From: Chlamydomonas reinhardtii
Lineage: Eukaryota; Chlorophyta; Chlorophyceae; Chlamydomonadales; Chlamydomonadaceae
Direction of reading: 5' to 3'
Length of the DNA: 64,000 nucleotides
NCBI RefSeq assembly: GCF_000002595.2
Contig: NC_057004.1
Coordinates: 4,250,671 to 4,314,670, forward strand
Made by a program: the position numbers and the translations under genes. How positions within the stretch are numbered: the stretch's first letter is position 1; the number at the start of each line of letters is the position of its first letter. The notes beneath the pieces are model-generated. The model was not told the DNA's origin and did not search any database. It saw only the letters and a program-made list of their open reading frames with translations. This document shows, one piece after another, positions 11,140-23,500 of the stretch.

Positions 11140-13338
11140 CTACTGCGGCTTGAGGCTGCCCAGCCCGCCGTCCACGCCCAGAACCTGTCCGGTAATAAAG
11201 CTGTTGTCGGGACGCAGCAGGAACTCCAGCGCCGCCGCCACCTCGCCCGCCTCGCCCACACGCTTCAGTGCGTGCATGCCCTCCGACGCCTGCACAGCGC
11301 GCGTACCATAACGCGGGGCGCGGTCTTGTCAGCCAGAGCGTGCGGGTCACGCGGCAACGGATGGGCGGGCAATGGAAGCAGGCTGGCACATGGGTGCAGC
11401 CAGTGCCCCTCCCACACCGACACACGATCACCACCAGATTCATGCCCGGGCCCGGGCCCAAGCCGTGCTGCCCATGCACCCACCTTGAGTGCGGCGGGTG
11501 AGGAGGTGATGCGCGCGGCCAGGGGCGTGCGTGTGAGGCCGGGCGCCACGCAGTTGACGCGGATGTTCTTGGGCGCGTACGTGGCGGCGGCGCTCAGCGC
11601 CAGGCCTGCGTTCAGCAGCGCGGGCAAGTTTAGTTGGTCGCGAGTCAGGATGTAAGGCGGCCGTGAGGAAAACTCCGAAGACAGCGACTTCGCGGTGAGG
11701 GACAGGAGTCCCAGGGTGCGCCCAGATGCGCCTAGGTGACAGTGAGCTTGGTGGTCGACGCTGTCCGTCGGCATCCGTCGCCGCACCCACCCTGCAGGCC
11801 GGCCTTGGCGGCGGCGATGGCCTCGTGGTTGGGGATGCCGTGCCGCGCCACCGCTGAGGAGCACAGCGCGATGGAGCCGCCGCCGCTGGTCATCATGCGC
11901 TTCACCGCTGACCTGTGTGCGTCATGAGCATGCAGCGATAGCGAGTCGGGTCAATCGCGGTCAGGACAGGGCCTGTGCAGATAGAATGCGGCTCAGTCCA
12001 GATCCCGGACGCAGCATCCCTGGACACAAGAATTCGACTATGTGGTGCGGGCATTAGCAGTCGCCATGCCCACAGCACCCCCAAGCCTGCCCCGGCGCTA
12101 TCCCGGCCCCACCGCAGCACGTAGAATGAGGAGTTGAGGTTTAGCGCGATGGTCTTGTTGAACTCGTCATCGCTGGTCTGGTGCGCGCCCTTGAGCACGA
12201 TGGAGCCCACGCAGTTGGCCACGCCGTCGATCTTGCCGTAGGTCTCCGCCGCAGTGGCGATCACCCGCTCCACCTGACGGGTGCGTGTGGGAGTTCCAGG
12301 TGTGGCTTGTTATGTGACGCGGTGTTGGGGAGGCTATGGGGGATCAGGGCGGGAGGGACAGCTGCGGTCGTGCACGTGCGTGCCAGCGCATGCGAGAGAG
12401 CTCGTTAAAAGCATCGCCGATAGCTTGTGGAGGGCGGATGAATTGTTGGGCCATGAGGCCGTGGGGCCATGGGGCGCACGAGCACGTGCCTTCACCCCTC
12501 CCCAAACGCGTTTCCCATGGCCCAGCAATGCATCCGACCTCGATCTATCACCAGTCCGGTCGAATCATCCGCACCCCACCCGCACCCCACGAGCACGCGT
12601 GCATGCTTGCACGTGTCTGCCCGGCCTTCACGCTCCTTACCAGCCCCACTCCACCCCAATCCATGTCTCCCCTGCACCCACCTGCGCGGAGTCCGTCACG
12701 TCCGCCACCGCCACCAGCGTGTTGGCGCCGCCGCCCGGCAGCCGGCCCTGCAGCGCCGCCAGCTTGGACTCGTCCCGACCCGCCAGCACCACCTGCGCCC
12801 CCGGCTGCGCCGCCAGCCGGCTGCACAGCTCCGCGCCGATGCCGCCCGAGGCGCCAAACACCACGTACACTGTGCGTTGGGGGAGTGCGGGTGCGCGGGT
12901 GGAGGACGATAGAGTGAGCGGATGACCTCGGCAAGATGGGCGGTGGCGCCGCGGTGGGTAGGAAAGGTGGCGCCGGCTGCGCTAGCGGGTGCGGGGCGGG
13001 CCATGCACGCCCCCTCCCCGGCAGCCGGGTTCTCCCTGCAGGCCCCCTCCCGCGTGTACACCATCGTATTCCCTGACTGACGGTCCGCCCACGATACACA
13101 CTCATATCACCCGTCACCGCATGTCCTGCAGTGTTGCACAGGCAGGCCCCGGCCCCTAGGAACCACCAGCGGCTGCCGACCACCCGTTCCGCTTGCTCGG
13201 CTGGCCACCACGCGTACCTGGCGCGCTGCTGGCGGGTGCCCCCGCGTCAGCGGCGTAGCTCCTGGTCATTACGCATGGTGAGTTACGAGCATGGACAGAG
13301 TACGTGCGGGGCACGCGCGAAGCGAGCGAGCGAAGCAT
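11140..13338 (-). CDS. Short-chain dehydrogenase/reductase-like protein with organelle leader
   Basis: Six exons: 13338-13218, 12869-12682, 12273-12113, 11912-11791, 11605-11484, 11289-11140, all in phase; 287 residues. Rossmann fold of the classical SDR type: 'VVFGASGGIG' (residues 43-52) binds the dinucleotide, followed by 'VANCVGS', 'GGGSIALCSSAVA', 'KNIRVNCVAPGLTRTPLA' and the C-terminal 'ITGQVLGVDGGLGSL'. The N-terminus ('MLRSLASRVPRTYSVHAR', then Arg-Ser-Tyr before Ala-Ala) looks like a mitochondrial presequence. The usual Tyr-x3-Lys dyad reads Ile189-x3-Lys193 in 'NHEAIAAAKAGLQ', so the catalytic Tyr is absent. I recall this 'NHEAIAAAK' signature from plant and cyanobacterial SDRs, so it is probably a real subfamily and not decay. 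Substrate unknown. Confidence 0.88.
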
Positions 13339-13734
13339 TTCGTGCGCAGGATTCAAGTTGAGCAAGGAAGGCGAGGTCAACCTGCACAAACGTAATTGAC
13401 ACTTCTTCTAGCGCTTTAAGTATGTGAGCGGCAACGCGGTCCATAGATGAAGAGGAGCAATGTGCCCAACCGATTTACAACCAAATCGGGCTTCTCCACA
13501 GAACATCGGGCTTCTCCACAGACGCGCACGCATTGTTGTGGTTGAGTCTCTCCACCCAGTCCGACCCCCCACACGGCGTAGGGGTCTGAAGTCCACCAAC
13601 TCCATGCACACCCCAAGGAAGGGACGTAACTGCGGCACCCAGAGGGATGACACGCCCCCTCTCGAAGTTAGCGGAGCGAGCTCCGGTGAAGGCTCATCTG
13701 GGTGCAGTTAACCCGCTCGGGAGGGGTAGCCGGC

Positions 13735-13870
13735 CTCACCGCGGGTGGGCCCGGGGCTAACCTGGGTGGGCCGTCGGCTAATCTTGTAACCAATGCAATC
13801 TAATCCTTGGTGGACCGCCGGCTAATCCTAGGTGGGCCGCCGGCTAATCCGAGTGAGCCGCCCGCTAACC
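13735..13870. repeat. Minisatellite, roughly 22-bp unit
   Basis: Degenerate units of the form GGCTAATCCTAGGTGGGCCG. A second cluster of the same unit lies at about 14976-15050, beyond the inserted MULE-like element. Confidence 0.8.
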
Positions 13871-14317
13871 CCAGCCGGACGTGACGGCATGATGCCTCAC
13901 GGCATGAAACCTCACGTCGTGACGATCGCCGTTTTAATCCGGCAGACCTATAGGCATTTGCTAACTCATAATCACTACCAACCCCCGGGCGCGCCGGAAT
14001 CCGTGGAGGGGAGGCGGGGACAGGCGCGGGGGGCGCCCCCGGCATCAGCAGCGAGGGGGCACGCACTCCGCGCGCGGACTCAGCTGCACGCGTTTAGGTG
14101 CGGAGATAGAATGGTATGAAGTATTTAACGATGGTGCTCGCCGAGCTTTGCAGGTGCCTGGGCGAGTTGCAGCTCGCGCGCGATGGTCGCCCGCACCCAG
14201 CTCGCTATAGACCCAAAGCGATTTAAAACGATTATGAGTTAGCAAATGCCTATAGGTCTGCCGGATTAAAACGGCGATCGTCACGACGTGAGGCGTCATG
14301 CCGTCACGTCCGGCTGG
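13871..14317. mobile_element. MULE-like miniature inverted-repeat transposable element
   Basis: Terminal inverted repeats at 13871-13973 and 14230-14317 match over about 88 bases; the left arm has one extra block of about 15 bases. The interior (about 255 bases) has no coding capacity. The element is flanked on both sides by CCCGCTAACC (13861-13870 and 14318-14327), a possible 10-bp target duplication. Long inverted repeats with 9-10-bp duplications are typical of Mutator-like elements. The insertion is in the minisatellite, so the flanking repeat could partly be the satellite unit. Confidence 0.7.
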
Positions 14318-14975
14318 CCCGCTAACCTTGGTGTGCCCCGAGCCCTGCCGATTAGCCATCACCTTGCTGTCACTTCCATGTTTCTGGCGTTGTCTAAGTA
14401 TGGTCTTAGATGGGGAATGGATGGGGCAAGAAGGGGCAAGATGGACACGCGGGGCCGCGGGGACGTGAACCACTGGTTCACCAGCTCGATTTGTTGGGAT
14501 ATTTTCTGTTACTGTTCATACGTATGGTGTCTATGCAGTTGAGGAAATAGGGACCTGTTTTGACCTCAAGTCCCAAAGAAATGTTGTTTGGTTGCCTCAG
14601 GTTTCAGACCGCATCGTTAGTATATTTGCATATGGGAGCTCTCATGGCCACATAAAACAATACGAGAACCCCTGTCCTGCATTCTTCCGAAAATGAACCA
14701 GTGGTTCATGCGGCTGCGTCGTTTGCCGGTTGCTGCGTTTGGAAATCTTAGGGTGTGTCAGGGAGATTAAGTAACTACAGCATGCGTTGGGAGATTCGGG
14801 TGTCAACATAGCCGCGCCGGCGCGAAAATGGGAATCGCGTGTGGGTTTCTGAGCGTTTCTGAGCGTTGTTACCCGAAGTCCGACGCGTACAGACGCTGCG
14901 CCCCCAGAAAGGGGTTTCCCAGTCACAGAGGTGGCTTTCCGCAGTCACCGGCGGCAGTTCCCGTGCCAATCTTGA

Positions 14976-15050
14976 GTAGGTCCCCGGCTAATCCTGGGTG
15001 GGTCCCCGGCTAATCCTGGGTGGGCCCGGGGCTAATCCAGGTTGGCCGGT
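14976..15050. repeat. Second cluster of the GGCTAATCC minisatellite
   Basis: About three units of 'GGCTAATCCTGGGTGGGTCC' form. Confidence 0.8.
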
Positions 15051-15169
15051 GACCCAGCGGGCTTTGCCCCGAGCTCACCCAAGCTTTACAGCCGTTGCCT
15101 TGAAGTTAGCCCACGGCTTATCCACCGGAGCTGGATGAGAGCAGCGAAAACCGCTTGTGTCATCCCTCC

Positions 15170-15510
15170 GCCCCGCGTCGCTTCGGTACGGGAGCTGACT
15201 GGGGAGCTGCGTGTGAGCTGTGCGTGAACTCAGAGGGATGCATGGGGTTGAGCCCATGTTGGGTACTCTGGGCGCACACGGTTTCACACGGCTGACCAGG
15301 ACCTCGCGGGGCGGAGCCAGCCGCCCCGCGCGTGGATGCAGATGAGCGCGACCTATGTGCGAAGGAAACATGTGCGGTTGCGCGGCGAGCTTTGCATGTC
15401 GCAGCGGAGCGTTTGACTCCCCCGGTCGGTCGAGTTGGATCTGAGCGCACTCGGTTGTCACACGGTTGACACCGGGACCCTCGCGGGGCAGCGTCAGCCG
15501 CACCGCTCCG
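15170..15510 (-). repeat. Interspersed repeat, copy A
   Basis: About 340 bases that reappear in reverse orientation at 40985-41360. Shared landmarks are GC-rich palindromes (GGGGCGG...CCGCCCC) alternating with 'GTTTCACACGG'-type segments. Family unknown; no coding capacity. Confidence 0.85.
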
Positions 15511-15923
15511 CTGAGAAGCCGCGGTGCGCCGGTGGGACTCGCGGGTGTGTGATGGGACAGGGTTTAGGCAGGTTGGCGAGGTCCCGTAGGGTGCAGCTGA
15601 TGCCCATACCCCAAGCAGACGGCAGAGAGTTTGCAGTGGCAGAGCAGAAGAATGGCTGGTCGAACGCCGGAGTTACTGTACCGACAGGTTGCTGGCTGGC
15701 TGGAAGTTTGCTGATGCGCATTCCTCACGCTCCGGGCGCCCGGCCAGGCGATAGCACCACACAGACACACCGCAACGCCACACTCGCGATGCAGAGCCGC
15801 AGCGCACCTGCAGGAAGATGGCCAGCGTCCACGGATGAGCACCAGAGGCAACCGCAGAGAAAATGCAGACAAAATGGAGCAAAGCAGTGGCCGGGCGACA
15901 GTGTGACTCGCGGGAGTGCATGT

Positions 15924-16127
15924 CAGGGGGGGGTAGTCTCGACTGGGAAAGGCCCCATGTTCTCAAACGAAAGAGCTTGACAAGAGGACTCCAAATTCAC
16001 TTTCAGAGTTTCAATCAGGGTAGTACAGGGGGGGGTAGTCTCGACTGGGAAAGGCCCCATGTTCTCAAACGAAAGAGCTTGACGAGAGGACTCCAAATTC
16101 ACTTTCAGAGTTTCAATCAGGGTAGTA
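15924..16127. repeat. Two tandem copies of a 102-bp unit
   Basis: Copies start at about 15924 and 16026, each beginning with a G-run and 'TAGTCTCGACTGGGAAAGGC', and are nearly identical, indicating a recent duplication. Confidence 0.95.
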
Positions 16128-17460
16128 ATTGCAAAAAGATCTCGGTCTGGGTGTGCTGCTTCTCGGTCGGCGGGGCAAGGGGCGGCACGTGGGAACTCGG
16201 TCGCAAAGGGTCGCAAGCCAGGTGCTTATAGCTAGGGGTCTCGGTGGGATGTGGGTGGGGTCTCGGCCACGGGTCTCGCGCCGGCTCACACTCTTGCACA
16301 GGCAGTGTTCTAGGGCCCGATGTAGCGCTACGACATGGCGGCTGGGCCACGAAAAATCAGAACTGTCACGGCGCATGAGGAGGGCTCTGAACAGGCCCGG
16401 ACGCAGCCATTCTACCATCCAGGAAGATGTCGGGTATCCTGGTGCGCGCGACTGCGTTCGCCAATTGACCAATGCATGTCCGGCGCGGAACGCTCTGAGC
16501 CCCAATCCAAAGGCTAAACGCATGCTAAGTAGCAATACTGGCGTGTAAATGTGTCTAGGCTGAGTCGGGATGCAGGGAACTCACACAGTCGCGGCAATGA
16601 GTTCGACCGACTCACGCGACCGACTGCAAGGTTTTTCGAATTTGAGTTGTCACAAAGTAAAGGCTCATAAGATAAACCCACAAGTGCATTGCGTACCGAA
16701 CTAATAACTAAGAACGGAAGCTAAATCCAGAACCTCACGAAAACGCTCGCTTCCATATTTGCTCGCAATGGGCACCGCCTGTAAATGATTTTACTTCCCC
16801 GCACCTATAACGGGCACGTGATATAACTGTGGAAAACTGTGCAAGACCGGCCTCGGTTTGCGCGAATTCGCTGCTCGTTAATCGCATAATTGAGGAAGTA
16901 TGGCAAAACACTGAAAATGCGCTGCAGTGGCGAGCTTCCCAAATGGGCGCGACTTTGGGGGTCTGTGTAACGGGGGGTTTCCATGTCCCGAACTCGCGTG
17001 CGGCCACACGCGGTATCCAGAGAGTACGTCAGGCCGACCCAGGGTCGTTTTTAATGTCCATTTCGTCCATATACCCTGGCAGCCTTAATTTGCTCGTGGG
17101 TGGTGGGAGCGGTGTGCCTCTGGTGTGTGCGCTGTGGGTGTGGGGCGTCGACGTGGGCGTCGCCGGACTACGTGCCCGGTGTACCTGCGTTGACGCCTCG
17201 CCGGTTTGATTGCGCCTCGTGCGCTGGTGCGGTTTGCTGTACGTTGGTGGGGCTTTGGCGGGCTTGGGCTTAGCTTCGACTCGCTGTGCAGTTGCCGAGA
17301 CACGCTTTACGCGAAGACCTGTTGCACGGTTGTGGAAGGTCGGTAGCCAACTGGGGGGAGGGTAGTTTCCTTTCGGGCCGGAGATGGTCCCTCTTGACCT
17401 GGGTGCTGGGCACCCTTGCTTGGTCGGATTGTCCCTTCTTTGTAATATCGCAACCATAAT

Positions 17461-18865
17461 TATGGGCCCTTAAAGTTCAGGGTCGGTCGTCGGGGTTGGG
17501 GGTCCCCAAGGTTTCGTCACGCGGATGTGGGTGGGACTGCCAGATTTCGTCTCCGCGCCCTAAACGCCCCTCTAAACGCTCTGCCCATTAGCACAAGCAC
17601 TAGCACACATTCGCATGCACATACTAAAGCATTTGCAGAACGTTTGGCCTCAGGAAAGCGGCCGCATGGCCGTCCACATGAGCATCGAAGTAGCGTAGAG
17701 CCCCACTCGAGCGTCTCTCACTGGTGCCATGGAGACTATGCGAACTGATGCTAACTTGTAACGGCTAAGGCTTGGTGTGGGTCATGGCGACAAGGCTGCC
17801 GCCGGCCATCGAGCGTGACATGAATCCCGGGATTCTTCACATGATCCCGGGAAAAAGTCCACCGATCTCTTCCGGCACACAATGCCAAACATCATATGCA
17901 CAGCGCAATTGTAAGCTTTATCGCACGCCCCGGTAGTCTGACAGAAGGGTCGGTGGTCGGCCATGGACACATGGACATGTGTGGCATGGCTGCCAGTCAA
18001 GTTGTGCCTCCAGCTGAACCGGAGGTATACCATTGTAGAGCTCGCCGAGAGCAGTCGATTGACGCCGACCTGGCTAAAAACCAAAGGGTTTTGCGGGGGG
18101 TTTTGAGGGGTTGCACGGTGGTGGGGTCGGTCGGTCGGTCCGAAGGGGGGGTCGGGAGATTTTGGGACATGGGGTCTGGAGGTTTAGTTCGTACCCCCCT
18201 GGGTAGTAAATGCAAAGTTATGGGCCCTCAAAGTTCAGGGTCGGTCGTCGGGGTTGGGGGTCCCCACGGTTTCGTCACGCGGATGTGGGTGGGACTGCCA
18301 GATTTCGTCTCCGCGCCCTAAACGCCCCTCTAAACGCTCACATTGGCATCGTAGTAGCGTAGAGCCCCACTCGAGCGTCTCTCACTGGTGTCATGGAGAC
18401 TATGCGAACTGATGCTAACTTGTAACGGCCAAGGCTTGGTGTGGGTCATGGCGACAAGGCTGCCGCCGGCCATCGAGCGTGACATGAATCCCGGGATTCT
18501 TCACAGGATCCCGGGAGAAAGTCCACCGATCTCTTCCGGCACACAATCCCAAACATCATATGTACAGCGCAATTGTAAGCTTAAGCGCACGCCCGGTAGT
18601 CTGACAGAAGGGTCGGTGGTCGGCCATGGACACGTGTGGCACATGGACATGTGTGGCATGGCTGCCAGTCAAGTTGTGCCTCCAGCTGAACCGGAGGTAT
18701 ACCATTGTAGAGCTCGCCGAGAGCAGTCGATTGACGCCGACCTGGCTAAAAACCAAAGGGTTTTGAGGGGTTGCACGGTGGTGGGGTCGGTCGGTCGGTC
18801 GGGGGGGGGGGGGGGTCGGGAGGTTTTGGGACATGGGGTCTGGAGGTTTAGTTCGTAACCCCCCC
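17461..18865. repeat. Tandem duplication of a 650-760-bp segment
   Basis: Copy 1 is about 17461-18220 and copy 2 about 18221-18865. Both begin with 'TATGGGCCCT' plus 'AAAGTTCAGGGTCGGTCGTC' and end with 'GGTCTGGAGGTTTAGTTCGT'. Copy 1 carries extra sequence near 17585-17690. G-runs at about 18805 are homopolymers. No convincing gene inside. Confidence 0.95.
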
Positions 18866-20519
18866 TGTGCATGTCATTGAAATGCGTAAATGCGAATGCG
18901 AATGCAGACGGCAGCGGAGGTTGTTGTCGCTTGCAAGCAGTGAAAGCGGTCAGCAGAACGCACTGAGAGCTGACATGTTACCTCAAACGGACGGTAACCG
19001 CCGTCCGCTGCTGAGGCCGCGGAGAGCCGCCATGTACCAAATGAAACCAGGGAAACTGCTGGGCTGGTGGGTCGCTGGCGTGCTGGCGATATGCGGGGCG
19101 TGGCACGGGGCGTGCGGGACCAATTTGGAAACACCAGCGCCACCGACGCCCAGCAGCACATGATATGCGCTGGGGGGCACGCGGATGATTGCGTAACAGG
19201 CAGCGAGCAGTTCAGCTGCATCTTTGTAAGGCAGTTGTTAGCTGAACAGGAGCCGGTGATTGCTGAGTAGCAGCAGGCCGTGCGCCGCGTTAGGCGCGTT
19301 ATTTGCAATATAGTCTCTGCATGTGGGTGTGGGCACGGGTGTGGGTGGGGTCACTTTCTGGTTCTTGTCTGTGAAGCCACGTTGCTGGCCGGCTAGCTGC
19401 GCCGGCTCCTCAGCCAGGAGCCCGTTCAATCGAAGGCTTGCCGTGTGCGGTGGCGACTATACGGTAAGTATATGGGCCCAGCAGCCCGCCTACTGACCGC
19501 AGGAGAAATACGTGGCACGCCGCTTCTGTAACATCATCTCCTCCTCCTCTTCCGGCGTACCCTGTCACGGCGCCTCCTATCCCTGTCCGCGCCTTGCGCT
19601 GCAGTCAGTCCTTGGCCGACTAACCGCTGGGACCAATCGCTATACCCTAAGTTCCACATGCGTCCAGGCCATGGCCTTCGGCAGCGCACTTCCCAGTATC
19701 AAGTGCGCGTCCATGCCCCATTGGAACAGCGCAAGCAGCGTCAAGCCCTTGCAACTTGCCCACCGCGTGTTCACAACAGATGTTTCAATGGCTCTGCAAA
19801 AACCCCATGCCCCACTTCTTCTGTCGCAGTATCAGAGTGCCACCCACATGTCAATGCACAGCTGCCCAGCAGCTGCAGCCGACTCACACACCATGCCCGT
19901 CAGGCCAAATTTAGTACTGGCGAGGGGTTGTGTGTGCCTGCGTCTGCAAAAAGTATCATCGCCGTAGCTCCTCGGAACTGAAAGTGTAGAGCGCAGCGGA
20001 GGACCAACACCAACACACTTGAACTGAGTTTGTCTGTCTGTCTGTCTGTTCGTTTGTCGGTCGACACGAAACACAAGCAGGGCGCAAACCACGAACACAA
20101 AACAATGACGCGTCACAACCTCACCGGACCAAAAGCACGCGGCGCGCAGAACAACCTCGGCACACGCAAGTCATAACACACGCACACAACACACGCACCC
20201 TCAACATAACTTTGTTCCACAACATAACACAACACAACACAAGCCCAATAACCGCTGCAGACTACTGCTACATGGGGTAATGGCCGGTGGGGCCCATGCG
20301 TCCCACACCAGTGCACTCTTCCCCGAGAACCAATAATAAAGATTCTTTCCTTTCCCGCCTTCATCATTGCGAAACGCTCCACCAGGTCCTTTCCTTTCCC
20401 CCCTGCATCACTCTACTGCAGGAAGAGCTGTTCCAGTAGTCACGCTGCTCCATTGCGCTATTCCGCCCACTTGAACGCCACCCGGTTAGGCAAGATGCCA
20501 ACCGCAACACTGACGCAGT
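18866..20519. other. Gene-poor region, includes 3' flank of the kinase-like gene
   Basis: No gene recognised. A (TCTG)n tract lies at 20033-20050. A plus-strand frame at 19512-19967 has no visible domain and no supporting splice pattern. Confidence 0.5.
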
Positions 20520-23500
20520 CTACAGCCACACAGCAGCCCTCAGGGGGCGGGCGACCAACGGCCTCGCCAGGGCGCGCGCCAGAACGGCCGGCGCCGCCGC
20601 GGCTGCCGTTGCCCGCACGCAGAAGCATGCGGGTGGCTTGGGGCCGCGGCGACCGCGGCCGCCCATGTCTCGGCCGGCAGCAGGCCCGCCCTGCTGCTGC
20701 TGCCCCTTGCGTCCACGGGGCCGACCGCGGCCGCCCGTGCCCTCGGCAGCCGCCGGGCCGGCATCACCCACTGCTGGCGGCCCAGGCGGCGCGCTGCGGT
20801 TGGCCGGTGAGGACTGTCCCGCGGGCTCAGGCGGCTTCGGCGCAACCGCCGGGGCGTTGGCCGTGCTGCCAGCAGGCAGCGAACCGCGCTGCTGCTGCTG
20901 CTGCTGCTGACCGCTCCGCCTGCTGCCTCGCCGGCTCGCGCTGGGCGCGCTACCGCTATCCCCTGCCTCAACGCCACTTCCGTCGGCAGCGGGCGCGCCG
21001 GCTGCAGCAGCGGCAGCAGCAGACGCTGCCGTTCCGGCACCCTGCCATTGCTGGAGCCAGTGCGGCAACTGCATCTGCGGCTGCGGCTGAGGCGCGCCGC
21101 CGCTGCTGCTTGCCGCCCGCAGCCACAGCTGCTCGATGCTGGAGGACAGCAGCACGGTGTCGTGCTCCTGCAGCACCGGCGCGTTGAACTCCACGCCGGC
21201 TGGCCAGGCGACGTCCTGCAGTAATGTCGTGGGTAGAAGGGTTCCGTGCGTCACAATACCGCAAGCAACAGAACTACTGGCAACGGGACTGAGGGAAAGG
21301 CACGTGGCATGACAGGCTGGCGTTGATCGACGCGAGGAAGCGGGTGCAGGCCGGGCACAGACTGCGGACAATGAACAAGGGGGAGAGGCCGGTGACGGCG
21401 CACAAATCGAAAGCACGGCAGCGTTAGGCCTGGCCGCGAGTACTGTATGTAGGATGGGTGGGCCAAATTGCGCGCCTACCGGTATCCGCTCAGTGTGCAT
21501 TGTTTTATGCTTTGCAAAGCCATAAAGTATCCCATACTATGCCTGGCCAGATCACCGGCTGGGTCGAGGACCCGCAGCTGCCGCGGGTCGAGCACAGCTC
21601 GACCGACACGCTGCCTGAGTCGCTACGCTACGGTGGGGTGGGTGAGGGTATGGTGGAGGGAGAGGAGAGGGAGGCCTTTCCGGCCTGGATCTGCTGTGAA
21701 TTGCGTGTCAGGGCCAAGCATGCGGCGTTCATATCCTGGACTGTCTCTTTGTATTGTGTACTGCTACGCACACGCACACGCACGTTCAGACTCAAGGCCA
21801 GGTCAAGACGGGTTAGCAGCTGCGCCTGGTATCAGCAGGGTGGCAGACACCGCTAGTGCCGCCAGGGAACCAGTAGCCTGACGGTTGCGTGACGATATCA
21901 AGTTGCATATAAGTGCATAAATTCCGTGGTGCAAGAGCTGAGTGCGTGACCTGCATGTAAATTTTGGGCTGGAGAAGGACTTGTGCAACGGCGACAGCGG
22001 AGGCGGTTGTACCACAAACAGTGCGGGAAGTGGAGCTACATTGAGGGCGGTCATGCGGTCAGGCGGGGGCTACGTTGACGTGAATTGCAGCAACTGCAAG
22101 AAGGGGATCAGCGTCTCCATTAAGAAGTGGCGCCTGACGGAGCTGACGGGAAAGTGGCGAGGGGGCGGGACAAAGCACATGACACCACGGTATCGTACTA
22201 TACCGCACTTTACTGTACAGCAGCAGGCCGATGATGCACGCGCGCCGGCCTCTATATCGCACCGTGTTCAGGAACGGCGGGTAGCGTGCGGCGCCGACCG
22301 CGCCAGCAAACTGCGTGCAGCAGCGTTGGCCGGCAAGGGGAGGGGTGGGGCAGGTGGCAGGGGCGAGTGGGCGATCGGGGACACACCGCGGGGTGGTGTA
22401 CGCATGGGCGCAGCAATGTAGGTAGGGCGCAGCAGCGTTGGTAGGGCGCAGCAGCGTACGTAGGTAGGGCGCAGCAGTGTAAGCCAGATAGTGGCTGACT
22501 GCTGGCCGGAACCCCACGTCTGACCCTACCGGCTGAAGAATGCAGCCGCACCCGCGCATCAAGCCACCCACCTCGAAGTCGAGGAAGCGCACGTCGTACT
22601 CTTCACCGCCAACGCCGCCGCCACCAGCGTCGGCATTGCTTTCATCGCTGCCGCCGCCAGCGCCGAGGCCGGCTCTGCCTCCTTCCTGCGGCCGCACCAT
22701 GATGTTCTGTGGCCGCACATCGCCGTGCGCGAACACGACGGCCCTCCCCGGGCCCCGGCCGCGCCTGGCCGACTGCACGGCGTGAGCCCGGTCCAGCGCC
22801 GCGCGCGCAGACGCTACCGCGCGCTGCATAGCTGCCACAGCCGGGATTGTTCCGTCCGCCGCCGCCCAGCTCGCACCGTCGCGTCCTTCCGCCGCCGCCG
22901 CCGCCGTTGCGCCGCCGCCGCCGCCACCACCATGCGCAGCAGCAGCAGCCGCCGCGGCAGCGTCCGCCGCCGCCACCACCAGTTGGGCGAGGTTGACCCA
23001 GCCCGCCTCCTTTGACAGCAGCTCCATCTCGAGCAGCCGCCAGCCGCCAGCCAGCGGCCGCACCGCGTACAGAGCCGGCGCCAGCCCCGCCGCCGCCCAG
23101 GCGCGGTGCGCGTCGGCGCTGTAACGCCGCACGAAGCGCACAACCACGCGCTCGCTGCTGATGTCGCTGGCGCTGCTAGCGCAGCTAGTGCTTGCGCCAG
23201 CGCCTGTGCTACCGCTGCTGGTGATGCTGCTGGTGCTGTTGCTGCGGCGGGCGCGGCGGGCGTCAGCACGGTACACCCACCGGCCGATCGGCTCCGGTAC
23301 CGCGTTGCTGTACCGGCCGTTCGACTCCAGCAGCGGGTACGGGAGCAGGTCCACGCCTATTGAGGCGATGGGTGAGTGGGTTGGAGGCGCGGGTCAATGT
23401 GGGAAATGGCATACAAACGATACAGCGTCTTGCCAGGCTAGGCCAGGCCGAGCCAGGCTGGAAAACTAGGGCAGGGATACAAGTGCTACAGCCACCATCA

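Larger units (their letters stand above)
13339..17460. other. Gene-poor repeat region
   Basis: No host gene recognised. It contains tandem 'GGCTAATCC/GGTGGGCC' units, a MULE-like miniature element, an interspersed repeat also present at about 41 kb, and a 102-bp tandem duplication (all listed separately). A minus-strand frame at 17029-17457 is rich in Pro, Thr and Arg and may be transposon remnant, but no domain is visible. Confidence 0.6.
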
